64,000 nt of DNA, from positions 62,001 to 126,000 of the forward strand of contig JAVZEV010000002.1 in the NCBI GenBank assembly GCA_038873195.1. The letters run 5' to 3'. The DNA comes from Candidatus Bathyarchaeia archaeon. GTDB taxonomy: Archaea > Thermoproteota > Bathyarchaeia > Bathyarchaeales > Bathycorpusculaceae. This document shows, piece after piece, positions 50,257 through 58,713 of the stretch. How positions within the stretch are numbered: position 1 is the stretch's first letter; each line of letters opens with the position of its first letter. The notes beneath the pieces were generated by a model. The model saw only the letters and a list, made by a program, of their open reading frames with translations, was not told the DNA's origin and did not search any database. A program made the translations under genes and the position numbers.

Positions 50257-51213
50257 CTAGCTCAGCTGCTGCAAAGCCTTGAGTCGTTTTACTATGTTGG
50301 GGTGTGTAGAGAAAATCTCGATGATTCTGTCAACTGTTGTTACTTTCTGTGAAAGAATTTCTTGGACTAGTTTTTGTTCGCTAGAGCTTGACATCGTTGC
50401 TATTGCCATGGCATCTGCTTCTGCGCGGTCCGGGTCAGCAATGAATAAAGCTTTAAATGCGTTTAGGTGTTGCGTGTCATTTCTGGTTCTTCGCAGGTTT
50501 TTTGACGCTTGAACTATTTTTGCTAGGCCTTCGGAAAGTTTTCTCGAGCCGTCATCAACAATTTGCACGCTGTGTCTATCTGCGTAGTATTCGCGTAGGC
50601 GGCTTAGATATAATATGAACATGTTTAGAAGCCATGAGAAAGCCATGAATCCTAAGCCTAACGCGGCTCCGCCACTATCATTTCTCTGTTTGCTGTATCT
50701 TGACGAGAGCATAAGTGAAAAGCCTATGTAATAGAATAACGCTGGCAAAAGAGAAACAAACATCATTATCTGTACGTCTCTATGCTTCAAATGTCCAAGC
50801 TCATGTCCAATAACCGCCTCAACTTCTTCTGGCTCCAAAGTTTTCAATAATCCACTCGTGACGGCTACTCGGTTTCCTGCTATGGGCGAGCCATAAGCAA
50901 ACGCGTTTGGAATGGGAATTTGTGCAAGCATTAACCTAGGCTTTTTCATTCCACTTTTCTTGCTTAAGTTTTCGACAACTTCATGGAGCTTTGGATTTTC
51001 AGTTTCAGGTATTTCGCGTGTGCGATAAAGCCCGTCGATTATGTATGGTGATATCAGCCACTGGAGAATGTTGAAGGCGACAACTAAGACGCCTAAAGTG
51101 ATAAGGTCGAAAACGCCTGCCAGCGTTAGAACTACAGTAAAAACTAACGTGGATAAGCCAATTATTATGGCTAGAGTTCCGAAGATGGAGAGTCGAAGTT
51201 TCCAAATGCTCAT
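50257..51213 (-). CDS. htpX: HtpX-type M48 membrane metalloprotease
   Basis: 318 residues. Two N-terminal membrane segments (GTLAIIIGLSTLVFTVVLTL and LGVLVVAFNILQWLISPYII) precede the zinc motif VIGHELGHLKHRD. Two more segments follow (MMFVSLLPALFYYIGFSL, LGFMAFSWLLNMFILYLSRL). The third ligand is in REYYADRHSV and the C-terminal STHPNIVKRLKAL is typical of HtpX. It degrades damaged membrane proteins. ATG 51213 (MSIWKLRLS) is preferred; ATG 51243 is possible. Confidence 0.92.
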   Translation of the reverse strand: MSIWKLRLSIFGTLAIIIGLSTLVFTVVLTLAGVFDLITLGVLVVAFNILQWLISPYIIDGLYRTREIPETENPKLHEVVENLSKKSGMKKPRLMLAQIPIPNAFAYGSPIAGNRVAVTSGLLKTLEPEEVEAVIGHELGHLKHRDVQIMMFVSLLPALFYYIGFSLMLSSRYSKQRNDSGGAALGLGFMAFSWLLNMFILYLSRLREYYADRHSVQIVDDGSRKLSEGLAKIVQASKNLRRTRNDTQHLNAFKALFIADPDRAEADAMAIATMSSSSEQKLVQEILSQKVTTVDRIIEIFSTHPNIVKRLKALQQLS

Positions 51214-51346
51214 TTTTTTATCCCGATAATGTTCACGAAACATATACTTGCTTATATTTTTTGCTCCACAAAAAGCCGACTTGTTATTCTGCAGAGAATT
51301 GATGGAATAAGTTAGTTTTAAATGATTGGTTGGTTAACGTGTTTGT

Positions 51347-52369
51347 ATGAGTGTCCTTGTAGATGATGTTGGAAGTTTTCCGTTGCCAGTTAACGTAGAT
51401 AGAAGAGTCTTCGAGAAGGCGTATGTTTTAGCTAGAAAGGCGATGCTAGGTGGAAAAGACATAAAAGACGACGATTTTTTATTAAACAAGTTTTACCATG
51501 TTGTAATTGACTCGTTTAAGAAAAAACTTGATACGGGGTTAGATGTAACCAATTACCCGCAGCATTATGACATACACAAGCAATTTTCAGATTTAATACA
51601 TGAATCAATGAGCAAAGGCACATACGTTGTTGAAGATGAACACGCAATAATACCAGAAGTGAGAGTAATCCAAGAAGCTGCAAAAAGACTCTATGAAGAA
51701 AAAAAGAAAAAAATTTTATTACGCGTCTGCGTCACTGGACCCTTGGAGCTATATGCCAGAGAACTTGGAACAACTCCGTATAAGGATATACTTCTGATGT
51801 TTGCGGAGACAACGAGACGATTTGCAAAGAATGCTATATTGGATTCCAAATACGTTAAAACCGAAGTTGTTTCCATTGATGAGCCAAGTTTCGGCTTTCA
51901 AGACATAAGCATTGATAAGGAAACAATCTTGAATGTTATGGAGAAAGCCTTCGATTTTAAAGGAGCTACAAAACAGATTCATCTTCATTCTTCTTCGAGA
52001 ACTGCAGAGCTGTTAGAAGTGAAAAATCTTGATGTAATATCTTTAGAGTATGCTGCTTCTCCTAAAAACATCGAAGCAATCTCAAGAAACATGCTTGAAA
52101 AAACAGACAAGCAGATAAGAATTGGTATATCACGAACAGATATAGACTCAATCATTGCCGAACTATATGAAAGAGGCATAACAAAACCACACCCAGAGCA
52201 GTTAGTTGAGGACGAAGAAACAATAAAAAGAAGATGTATTGTAGCTAAAAGCAGGTACGGCGACCGAATGACTTTTGCAGGACCAGATTGTGGCTTGGGC
52301 GGCTGGCCTACACAAGAGGTAGCTCAACTGCTTTTAAGGCGAACAGTGAACTCCGTGAAAAAACTTTAA
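51347..52369 (+). CDS. MetE-like (core methionine synthase-type) methyltransferase
   Basis: 340 residues, a single barrel equivalent to the C-terminal half of MetE. DVGSFPLP is the N-terminal substrate loop, VVSIDEPSFG the acidic strand, and PDCGLGGWPTQEVA the closing zinc loop with Cys315. The zinc motif is normally His-x-Cys; here it is His212-Leu-His214 in QIHLHSSS. Glu234 (ISLEYA) is kept. In the short MetE family the methyl donor may be methylcobalamin or a corrinoid protein. Box A TTTTAAATG at about 51315-51323 suggests a leaderless mRNA. It is followed by an Lrp-like gene. Confidence 0.8.
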   Translation: MSVLVDDVGSFPLPVNVDRRVFEKAYVLARKAMLGGKDIKDDDFLLNKFYHVVIDSFKKKLDTGLDVTNYPQHYDIHKQFSDLIHESMSKGTYVVEDEHAIIPEVRVIQEAAKRLYEEKKKKILLRVCVTGPLELYARELGTTPYKDILLMFAETTRRFAKNAILDSKYVKTEVVSIDEPSFGFQDISIDKETILNVMEKAFDFKGATKQIHLHSSSRTAELLEVKNLDVISLEYAASPKNIEAISRNMLEKTDKQIRIGISRTDIDSIIAELYERGITKPHPEQLVEDEETIKRRCIVAKSRYGDRMTFAGPDCGLGGWPTQEVAQLLLRRTVNSVKKL

Positions 52370-52424
52370 AACCCATTTGTTTCTGCCAATTTAATGAAAA
52401 ATTTGATAAAGGATTTCAGCGTTA

Positions 52425-52934
52425 ATGTTATTTATGAAACAAGAAAATCTTGTAAGACTTCTCTTCGAACTCATTAAAAACTCAAAACGAAGCGATAGAG
52501 ACTTAGCGAAAATTCTAGGCATTTCTCAGCCTACCGTAACTAGACTGAGGAAAATTCTGGAAAAAGAAGCCATAATACAATACACGGTAATTCCGAATCT
52601 TTCTTATTTAGACTTCGACATTTTGGTTTTCACGTTTGCTCGCACAAAAGAACTTGTCCATCCTCTTTGGGATAAAGGAAAGGAATGGGCTAAGCAACAA
52701 CCGAACATTCTGTTCGTATCTACCGGTCAAGGAATGGATTCAGACGCAGTTATGGTTTCCGTGCATAAGGATTATGCTGATTTTATCAATTTCTATCACA
52801 TTTTCAGAAGAGATTGGGGCAAGTATTTAGAGGATTTTAAGACGTTCATAATAAGTTTGAAGGGCAGCGTCCAAACGAAACCGTTCTCATTCAACTATTT
52901 AATTGACGCATACAAAAAAGAATCAACTAAATAA
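52425..52934 (+). CDS. Lrp/AsnC-like HTH regulator
   Basis: 169 residues. An N-terminal winged helix reads KRSDRDLAKILGISQPTVTRLRKILE, with the recognition helix at about 33-48. The C-terminal part (about 60-150) has alternating strands (LDFDILVFTFART, NILFVSTGQGMDSDAVMVSVH) like a ligand-binding RAM/ACT-type domain but is not a textbook Lrp. It is 56 bases downstream of the MetE-like gene and may regulate it. The first ATG is at 52425; ATG 52434 is equally possible. Confidence 0.75.
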   Translation: MLFMKQENLVRLLFELIKNSKRSDRDLAKILGISQPTVTRLRKILEKEAIIQYTVIPNLSYLDFDILVFTFARTKELVHPLWDKGKEWAKQQPNILFVSTGQGMDSDAVMVSVHKDYADFINFYHIFRRDWGKYLEDFKTFIISLKGSVQTKPFSFNYLIDAYKKESTK

Positions 52935-52938
52935 TAAT

Positions 52939-53094
52939 CTATTTTTTTCTATGTTTTTTCTCTTTTTCTTTCATCGCTTCAAACAAAGCGTGAAAAATAG
53001 TATAACGCTCTGAACTAGCAGAGGAATGCTCATCATCGCTGTTCTTTCCGTTTTTGTTTACCAAAGCCTTCTCCGAAACTGTGGACTCTTGCAT
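52939..53094 (-). CDS. 51-residue hydrophilic small ORF
   Basis: Opens with MQESTVSEKALVNK and ends FEAMKEKEKKHRKK, with a Ser/Asp/Glu middle (SDDEHSSASSERYTIF). No membrane segment. A TATA box GTTATATG on the minus strand (53123-53130) is about 32 bases before the ATG, predicting a very short or no leader. It fills the otherwise empty 227-base gap between the Lrp-like gene and the MFS gene almost completely. The charged, low-complexity sequence gives no family. Confidence 0.45.
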   Translation of the reverse strand: MQESTVSEKALVNKNGKNSDDEHSSASSERYTIFHALFEAMKEKEKKHRKK

Positions 53095-53161
53095 GATATA
53101 TCAAGGATATTTCAGCTGATGACATATAACAAAGAAACAACACATAATCTTAATTGCACGC

Positions 53162-54370
53162 TTACCGGTTTTGTTTTTCTCTAAACTCTGAACTAACTCG
53201 AAGGAGTGACGCTATTGCTATAATTTGCAACGTAAGGGTATAAAGGATAATCAGAATAAAAGACGCGCTCAAATCAGCAAACAGACCAAATACTGCGCCG
53301 CTAATGACGAAGCCGACACCGTAAGCTGTGTTAAATATGCCGTATGCGGTGCCTCTGGAAGAAATTGACGTAAGTTCTGAAACTGCAGCACGATAGATTG
53401 ATTCTTGCATTCCAAGAACTACGCCAAATATTATTGCGGCAACTATGATTGTAGGCAATTCAAAGCTGACTAGAGTAAGCAAAGAAGGAAACATTGAAAG
53501 AACAAACGGCACAACAAGAATTTTTACGCCAAACTTATCATAGGCGTATCCACTAAGCAACGCGACGGGCGCGTCTACACCCTGAATAACTAGATAGATT
53601 AAAGGAACAATCCACGTTTGTCCTGTAGGCTGTAGAATCTGTGATGCTCTATACAGAATAAGCGTGTAAGATATCAAGCCAGCAGTGTTCAAGAGAACAG
53701 CAAAAGTGTAAATATAGAAAGACTTTGGTAACCGTTCTTTCTTATCGCCTTTCTCTTGAAGTTCTACACCGATTGCCTTTGAACCTATTTTCTTGTAAGT
53801 ATAAGTTAAAAACGCTAAAAGCATCAGAAAGGGTATGAAAAGAAGGCTCAGAGTGTAATTGTAATTGTTGCTGGTTAAAAACATCAAAGTAGCTACTATC
53901 GCAGGTCCAAGCATACCGCCTATCTGGTCCAGAAATTCATGAATGCCGAAGGCTTTGCCAGCTCCTACACCTTTACTTACAACAGATAGCACAGTATCTC
54001 TCGAAGGCGACCTGAAAGCCTTTCCAAACCTCTCAAGCAAAACAAGTATTATGGCTACTTCTAAACCGAGAGGGATACCCAAAAACGGAATGGCGATAAT
54101 CAAGCCGTAACCTAAAAATATGAAAAACCAATAGGCACGAGTTGTATCTGCCAAAAATCCGCTAACAAGCCTGAAAGCGTAGCCTAAAAAATCTCCTAAA
54201 CCACCCACAAAACCTACAATAAACGCTGTGGCGCCTAAAAGTTCCAGATAGCTTGGAACTATTCCTCTAGAACCTTCATAGACGATGTCGCCCAGCAAAC
54301 TTACAATTCCGAGAAGAAGAATGGCAAGGTACGCATTTTTTCGACTATCTAAGTTTGTTTCTTGCTGCAT
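53162..54370 (-). CDS. Major facilitator superfamily transporter
   Basis: 402 residues, 12 membrane segments. FVGGLGDFLGYAFRLVSGFLADTTRAYW corresponds to TM2 and motif A. LLERFGKAFRSPSRDTVLS and HEFLDQIGGMLGPAIVATL are typical of a MFS subgroup common in archaea. The half-way loop carries KGDKKERLPKS. LISYTLILYRASQILQ and YKFGVKILV-like segments form the second half. Substrate unknown. ATG start. Confidence 0.85.
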   Translation of the reverse strand: MQQETNLDSRKNAYLAILLLGIVSLLGDIVYEGSRGIVPSYLELLGATAFIVGFVGGLGDFLGYAFRLVSGFLADTTRAYWFFIFLGYGLIIAIPFLGIPLGLEVAIILVLLERFGKAFRSPSRDTVLSVVSKGVGAGKAFGIHEFLDQIGGMLGPAIVATLMFLTSNNYNYTLSLLFIPFLMLLAFLTYTYKKIGSKAIGVELQEKGDKKERLPKSFYIYTFAVLLNTAGLISYTLILYRASQILQPTGQTWIVPLIYLVIQGVDAPVALLSGYAYDKFGVKILVVPFVLSMFPSLLTLVSFELPTIIVAAIIFGVVLGMQESIYRAAVSELTSISSRGTAYGIFNTAYGVGFVISGAVFGLFADLSASFILIILYTLTLQIIAIASLLRVSSEFREKQNR

Positions 54371-54404
54371 TTTTATCTCCGAGTACCTACGCTTAATGGC
54401 TCTT

Positions 54405-54710
54405 TTACTTTTTTCGTTGTTGAATAAACCGTTTTATTGCTTTTTCATGCTTTTCCAAGGATCTTCCAAATGCTTCCGTTGCGTCTTTTTCAAGCCAGTT
54501 TAGATAGGCAAGGCTTACAACAATCACGTCTGCTATGTCCACTTCAATGTCTTTTCCAAATCGTCCCTCTGTAACGTATTTTTCTGCGACTTGACCTACT
54601 TGTTCTGCCAGAAGAGTTATGAAGAAACTAGATGTGAAAATCTCTTTTTTATGGGCTTCGTAGGAAATTTTCTTCACTGCTTCCTGAGCTTTTAATAACA
54701 TTAACATCAA
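54405..54710 (-). CDS. MazG-like all-alpha NTP pyrophosphohydrolase-fold protein
   Basis: 101 residues, all helical. SFFITLLAEQVGQVAEKYVTEG corresponds to the helix that carries E-x-x-E in MazG-like enzymes, and DIEVDIADVIVVSLAYLNWLEKD to the E-x-x-D helix. The first motif is weakened (AEQVGQVAE instead of EExGEL), so catalytic ability is uncertain. In this fold the acidic residues bind Mg and hydrolyse NTPs. It lies 34 bases upstream of the MFS gene on the same strand. Confidence 0.65.
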   Translation of the reverse strand: MMLMLLKAQEAVKKISYEAHKKEIFTSSFFITLLAEQVGQVAEKYVTEGRFGKDIEVDIADVIVVSLAYLNWLEKDATEAFGRSLEKHEKAIKRFIQQRKK

Positions 54711-54768
54711 ACCTTTCGCTTTACTCTTAAAAAATTGAAGTATATAAGATTAGAAGATGAGAAAGCTA

Positions 54769-55542
54769 TTATTGCCTTTGGGCTCTAGCACTATCCCATG
54801 CCTGCGTTATTTCCTTAACAAGTTGCGGATAAAGCATGAAAATATCTTTAGGGTCTTCAACGTAAATGTAAAACATGTAATGTCTAGCAAAACTCGTTAA
54901 CTTCGTCGATTGATATTCTGGCTTTCTAGGCAACCTTTCAACATAACGCTCAACAACGGCGTCTAAGATTTTTTCAAGTTTTTCTGTAGGCAAACTATGA
55001 TCAAAAGTTAACTCAAATCCGTAACAAAATAATTTTGATTCCTCTTCTCTAAAACGAAAATTTATGATATCCTTGTCCAAAATTCTTAGAGTGCTTATAG
55101 AAGCAACACTATTTGTTGGCGTTAGAATTTTTGCGTAGTTCAACGTTATTTCTTGCACTATGCCTTCAACACCGTCTATGCGAACATAATCACCTACGCG
55201 GAATGGCCTAGTGACCAGGATAAACAGACCCGCTATTAGGTTTCCAATCGTGCGCGTAGAAGCAAAACCAACCGCGGCCCCACTAAGAGCTGAAAAACTA
55301 ACTATTACATCTGCTGGGACTCCTCCGAGATGCAGAAGCGCCACAGTCGCTCCGACAAGTATTATGAGCCGCCCAGTTAAGACTAGTCCATTTCCAACTT
55401 CTGGAGGCATTTCAGTTCGCTTTATGAGCCGCCTCAGCCACCTTGTGATTAAACGCTCCAAAACGGCAGCCACAACGGCTATAACAATTACCCATATTAC
55501 AGTAATCAAATATGGATATTCAGCAAAGATGTCGAAAGCCAT
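54769..55542 (-). CDS. MscS-family mechanosensitive channel
   Basis: 257 residues. Membrane segments at about 11-30 (LITVIWVIVIAVVAAVLERL), 49-67 and the pore helix 80-110 (SFSALSGAAVGFASTRTIGNLIAGLFIL). The beta domain begins RPFRVGDYVRIDGVEGIVQEITLNYAKI, the classic MscS middle domain, followed by the C-terminal alpha/beta domain. Gates in response to membrane tension. ATG at 55542; divergent from the FKBP gene. Confidence 0.9.
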   Translation of the reverse strand: MAFDIFAEYPYLITVIWVIVIAVVAAVLERLITRWLRRLIKRTEMPPEVGNGLVLTGRLIILVGATVALLHLGGVPADVIVSFSALSGAAVGFASTRTIGNLIAGLFILVTRPFRVGDYVRIDGVEGIVQEITLNYAKILTPTNSVASISTLRILDKDIINFRFREEESKLFCYGFELTFDHSLPTEKLEKILDAVVERYVERLPRKPEYQSTKLTSFARHYMFYIYVEDPKDIFMLYPQLVKEITQAWDSARAQRQ

Positions 55543-55704
55543 CAGCTTTAAACTTCCTATATTAATAAGGAACAGTTAGACCAAAATCTAAACTTAAGTT
55601 TATCTGATTTTACGCTTGGAAAATCAAAGAGGAAGTTTTTGTTAGCGAAAGTTTTTATTGATGTTAGAAACTTACATTGGCATTACGTTAGAGGATGAAA
55701 AGTT

Positions 55705-56421
55705 ATGGCTTTGCAGAAAGGAGACTTCATACTAATAGATTACACGGCTAAGGTTAAGGAAACAGGCGAAGTTTTTGACACAACCATTGAAGAAACCGCC
55801 AAGAAGGAACGTCTATATAAAGAAGGTGAAATTTACGAACCAAAATTAGTCGTAATCGGTGAAAGTTGGGTTCTCAAAGCCTTAGACGAAAGCCTAGCAA
55901 CAATGGAAATAAACAAACCTACAACCGTGGAAATTCCACCGGAAAAGGCTTTCGGAGCCAGAGATTCCGAGAAAGTCAAAAGAATATCCTTGAAACACTT
56001 AGCCGACAAAGGAATAACTCCAAGTCTTGGAATGCGCATCGAACACGACGGAAAGATGGCTACCATACGCGCAATAGGAGCCGGAAGAGCTCTACTAGAT
56101 TTCAACCCTCCTTTGGCAGGAAAAACTCTCATATACGAAGTTTCCATCAAAAAGAAACTTGAGACAACAGAAGAGAAAATAGCCGCGCTTATTCATCGCC
56201 GAATACCAGGCGTGGAACAAGCCAAATTCAAATTCTCGGTTAAGGAAAAAGCAGTCAGTATAGAAATGCCTGAAGAATCTTTCTATTTAGAGGGGATTCA
56301 AGTGGCAAAAAGAGGCATAGCCATGGACATACAGAAATTCTTCCCAAAAATAACCACCATCAAATTCACAGAAACCTTTAAAGCTGAACCTAAAACTCAA
56401 ACAGAAAAGAAATCACAGTAG
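55705..56421 (+). CDS. FKBP-type peptidyl-prolyl isomerase (SlyD-like, long form)
   Basis: 238 residues. GDFILIDYTAKVKETGEVFDTT and ESWVLKALDESLATME are the FKBP core, with the insert-in-flap domain at about 80-130 (IPPEKAFGARDSEKVKRISLK). GKTLIYEVSIKKKLETTEEK closes the isomerase. A C-terminal extension of about 80 residues is typical of the long archaeal FKBPs. Chaperone and prolyl isomerase. ATG preceded by GAGGATG. Confidence 0.92.
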   Translation: MALQKGDFILIDYTAKVKETGEVFDTTIEETAKKERLYKEGEIYEPKLVVIGESWVLKALDESLATMEINKPTTVEIPPEKAFGARDSEKVKRISLKHLADKGITPSLGMRIEHDGKMATIRAIGAGRALLDFNPPLAGKTLIYEVSIKKKLETTEEKIAALIHRRIPGVEQAKFKFSVKEKAVSIEMPEESFYLEGIQVAKRGIAMDIQKFFPKITTIKFTETFKAEPKTQTEKKSQ

Positions 56422-56554
56422 GTTCCATAGTAAAACTAGTAAGTATAGTGTTACGCGTTGAGACAACTTATAGAAAGTTTTTTATCCTCTTTACCTTCAA
56501 CACATTGGTAATATCTGCTTAATGTGGTAGATGAAGTAATTTAGGGATTCAAAG

Positions 56555-56689
56555 ATGATGGCTAGAGATGTTTACATAATTAATGAGGTTAGGACCACTT
56601 CTTTCAAAGATTATTTATGGATTAAAGCTAGTTGTATGGCATATTTTTTTCTGCAAATAGCGCATTCTGAAAGGGTGGTCTCATGGTAG
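56555..56689 (+). CDS. Possible 44-residue leader ORF overlapping the GT2 gene
   Basis: Starts with tandem ATGs (MMARDVYIINEV) and ends QIAHSERVVSW at a TAG that overlaps the GT2 start (ATGGTAG, 7-base overlap). The overlap could couple translation. Upstream only a weak AGGG is seen. The other 130 bases of this 261-base gap (56422-56554) show no feature I can name. May be chance. Confidence 0.25.
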   Translation: MMARDVYIINEVRTTSFKDYLWIKASCMAYFFLQIAHSERVVSW

Positions 56690-57441
56690 AAGCGTTTGGA
56701 GCTAAAACCGCTGTCTCATTCGTTTTACCCGCCTATAACGAAAGCGAAGTTATAGAAAACGCTTTGGAAAGATTAGACTCCACGATTAATGGTCATGGTT
56801 TTCGTTATGAAGTGGTTGTTGTTGATGACGGCAGTGTTGATGATACTCGTTTGCGAGCTTTAAAATACGCGTCTAGAAATGGGCATGTCAGAGTCATTGG
56901 ATATAACAAAAATATTGGGAAAGGGTTTGCAGTTAAAACTGGTTTTTGGCGCGCATCCGGAGGCGCTGTTGTTTTTATTGACAGTGATTTGGACATAGAT
57001 ATTGGACAAATCAGACGTTACGTTAAGGCTTTGGAAAATAGTGATATTGTTGTTGGTTCCAAATGGCATCCTAATTCCGTCGTGACTATGCCCCTCATTC
57101 GGAAAGTGTTAAGCCGTGTTTTTAATCTTCTGGTTAGACTATTAACAGGCGTTAAAGTTAGTGACACTCAAACTGGAATAAAAGCTGTTAAGCAAGAATC
57201 TTTAGTTGAGGTTTTTAAGTGTTTAAGCGTTAAACGTTATGCTTTTGATGTAGAGCTGCTGGCTCTTGCCAAAATTTTCGGTTTGAGAGTTATTGAATTG
57301 CCTGTGAAGCTAAAGATTAGCAAACTGTTCAGCCTTAAGGAGTGTTGGCACATGCTTGTTGATTTGCTCGGTATTGCGTATAGACTCAGAATTGCAAAGT
57401 GGTATCAGCACAGGTTTTCTTATCTTTATGGGTCAGGATAG
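56683..57441 (+). CDS. Family 2 glycosyltransferase (dolichyl-phosphate hexose synthase-like)
   Basis: 252 residues. FVLPAYNESEVIENAL, VVVDDGSVDDTR (metal/nucleotide DxD region) and VFIDSDLDIDIGQI are GT2 signatures close to Dpm1/Alg5 and archaeal AglD/AglJ-type enzymes. DTQTGIKAVKQESL is the typical later motif. No C-terminal membrane segments, so it is soluble or peripheral. It probably loads a sugar onto the polyprenyl-phosphate carrier. ATG with GGTGG upstream. First main gene of the glycan cluster. Confidence 0.88.
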   Translation: MVEAFGAKTAVSFVLPAYNESEVIENALERLDSTINGHGFRYEVVVVDDGSVDDTRLRALKYASRNGHVRVIGYNKNIGKGFAVKTGFWRASGGAVVFIDSDLDIDIGQIRRYVKALENSDIVVGSKWHPNSVVTMPLIRKVLSRVFNLLVRLLTGVKVSDTQTGIKAVKQESLVEVFKCLSVKRYAFDVELLALAKIFGLRVIELPVKLKISKLFSLKECWHMLVDLLGIAYRLRIAKWYQHRFSYLYGSG

Positions 57442-57513
57442 ATGCTATTAGCAATATTCAATAATTGATATTTGATATAATCTTAGCACTTGCTCACTTG
57501 GAGCATACAAAGT

Positions 57514-58713
57514 ATGAAAGTAGGTGTAATTTCAGTTTATCCTCCATCGAGGTTAAAACACTCAAAACATAGTGGTGTTGCATCATACACGAAGAACTTG
57601 GTTGTTTCTTTACTAGAAAATTGCCAAGTAGATGTTTTTGCAGATAAGATACCCCACACGACTGATTATTATGGGGAAGGTGAAAAAGTTTATAGATGTT
57701 GGAATAAGGGCGTTTTTTATCCGTTTCAAATTTTTAAGCAGTTATTGCGCAAGAATGTAGATGTTGTGCATATACAGCATGAAATATACCTTTATGGTGG
57801 ATTTGGTTCGGCGATAATTTTTCCATTTTTGCTTTTTTTGATTAGGTTACTTCGGAAGCCCGTGGTGGTTACGTTGCATGGAGTGATTCCATTATCTAAA
57901 ATTGATGAACGTTTTCTAAAGGAAAACTGGATAAGAGGTAGACCCTTTGTAATGAAAATTGGATTGACCTTACTTGTAAAAATTATAGTGTTTCTCTCAA
58001 CTGCAATTATTGTACATGAAGAAAGCTCTAAAGAAACGTTAAAAAGTGAATATCGATGTCCTCCTCGTAAAATCTTTGTCATTCATCATGGCGTTGAGGA
58101 AGGATCTGATTTAATTGAGAAGGACGAAGCGAAAAGAAACTTGGGCTTAAGCGGAAAGAACTTGATTTTATTCTTCGGTTATATTGCTGGTTACAAAAAC
58201 GTGGAGTTACTAATTGAAAGTGCTAAATTTTTGAAAACATCCAATTGGGTCTTGATTATAGCTGGGGGTCTGCATCCTAGATTGAATGGTGATCGTGAGT
58301 ATCTTAGCTATGTCTCAAGTTTGCATGAGAAGGCTTCGGAGATATCTAAAGACCGTATTTTATTCAAAGGTTTCATTTCAGAAGGAGAGATTCCATTGTA
58401 TTTTTCTGCGGCAGATTTGATAGTTTTTCCCTATAAAATTAGCATGCATTCTAGTGGTCCACTTGCTCTTGCTGCTTCTTATGGAAAACCATTTCTAATT
58501 AGTGACATGTTTAGCGAGGTGATTTTTTTCAGAGAGGCTGTGTTTAAGAATGATCCTAAAGAGCTTGCGGGCAAAATAGATAGATTTTTTGGAGATGCTG
58601 AGTTTCAATCAAAAGTTTTAAGATGTTCTGAAGAATTTAAGATGAAGCGATTGTGGAGTGATGTTGCTAGAAAGACATGTGAGCTTTATCGAGAAGTGGT
58701 ATCACAAAAATGA
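57514..58713 (+). CDS. Glycosyltransferase family 4-type
   Basis: 399 residues, GT-B fold. N-domain start KVGVISVYPPSRLKHSKHSGVASYTKNL and VHIQHEIYLYGGFG. Linker and C-domain contain LILFFGYIAGYKNVELLIESA, LFKGFISEGEIPLYFSAADLIVFPY and SSGPLALAASYGKPFLIS, the donor-binding E-x7-E region equivalents. ATG 57514 chosen over an in-frame TTG at 57490; GGAG lies upstream. The following gene overlaps its stop (ATGA). Confidence 0.88.
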   Translation: MKVGVISVYPPSRLKHSKHSGVASYTKNLVVSLLENCQVDVFADKIPHTTDYYGEGEKVYRCWNKGVFYPFQIFKQLLRKNVDVVHIQHEIYLYGGFGSAIIFPFLLFLIRLLRKPVVVTLHGVIPLSKIDERFLKENWIRGRPFVMKIGLTLLVKIIVFLSTAIIVHEESSKETLKSEYRCPPRKIFVIHHGVEEGSDLIEKDEAKRNLGLSGKNLILFFGYIAGYKNVELLIESAKFLKTSNWVLIIAGGLHPRLNGDREYLSYVSSLHEKASEISKDRILFKGFISEGEIPLYFSAADLIVFPYKISMHSSGPLALAASYGKPFLISDMFSEVIFFREAVFKNDPKELAGKIDRFFGDAEFQSKVLRCSEEFKMKRLWSDVARKTCELYREVVSQK

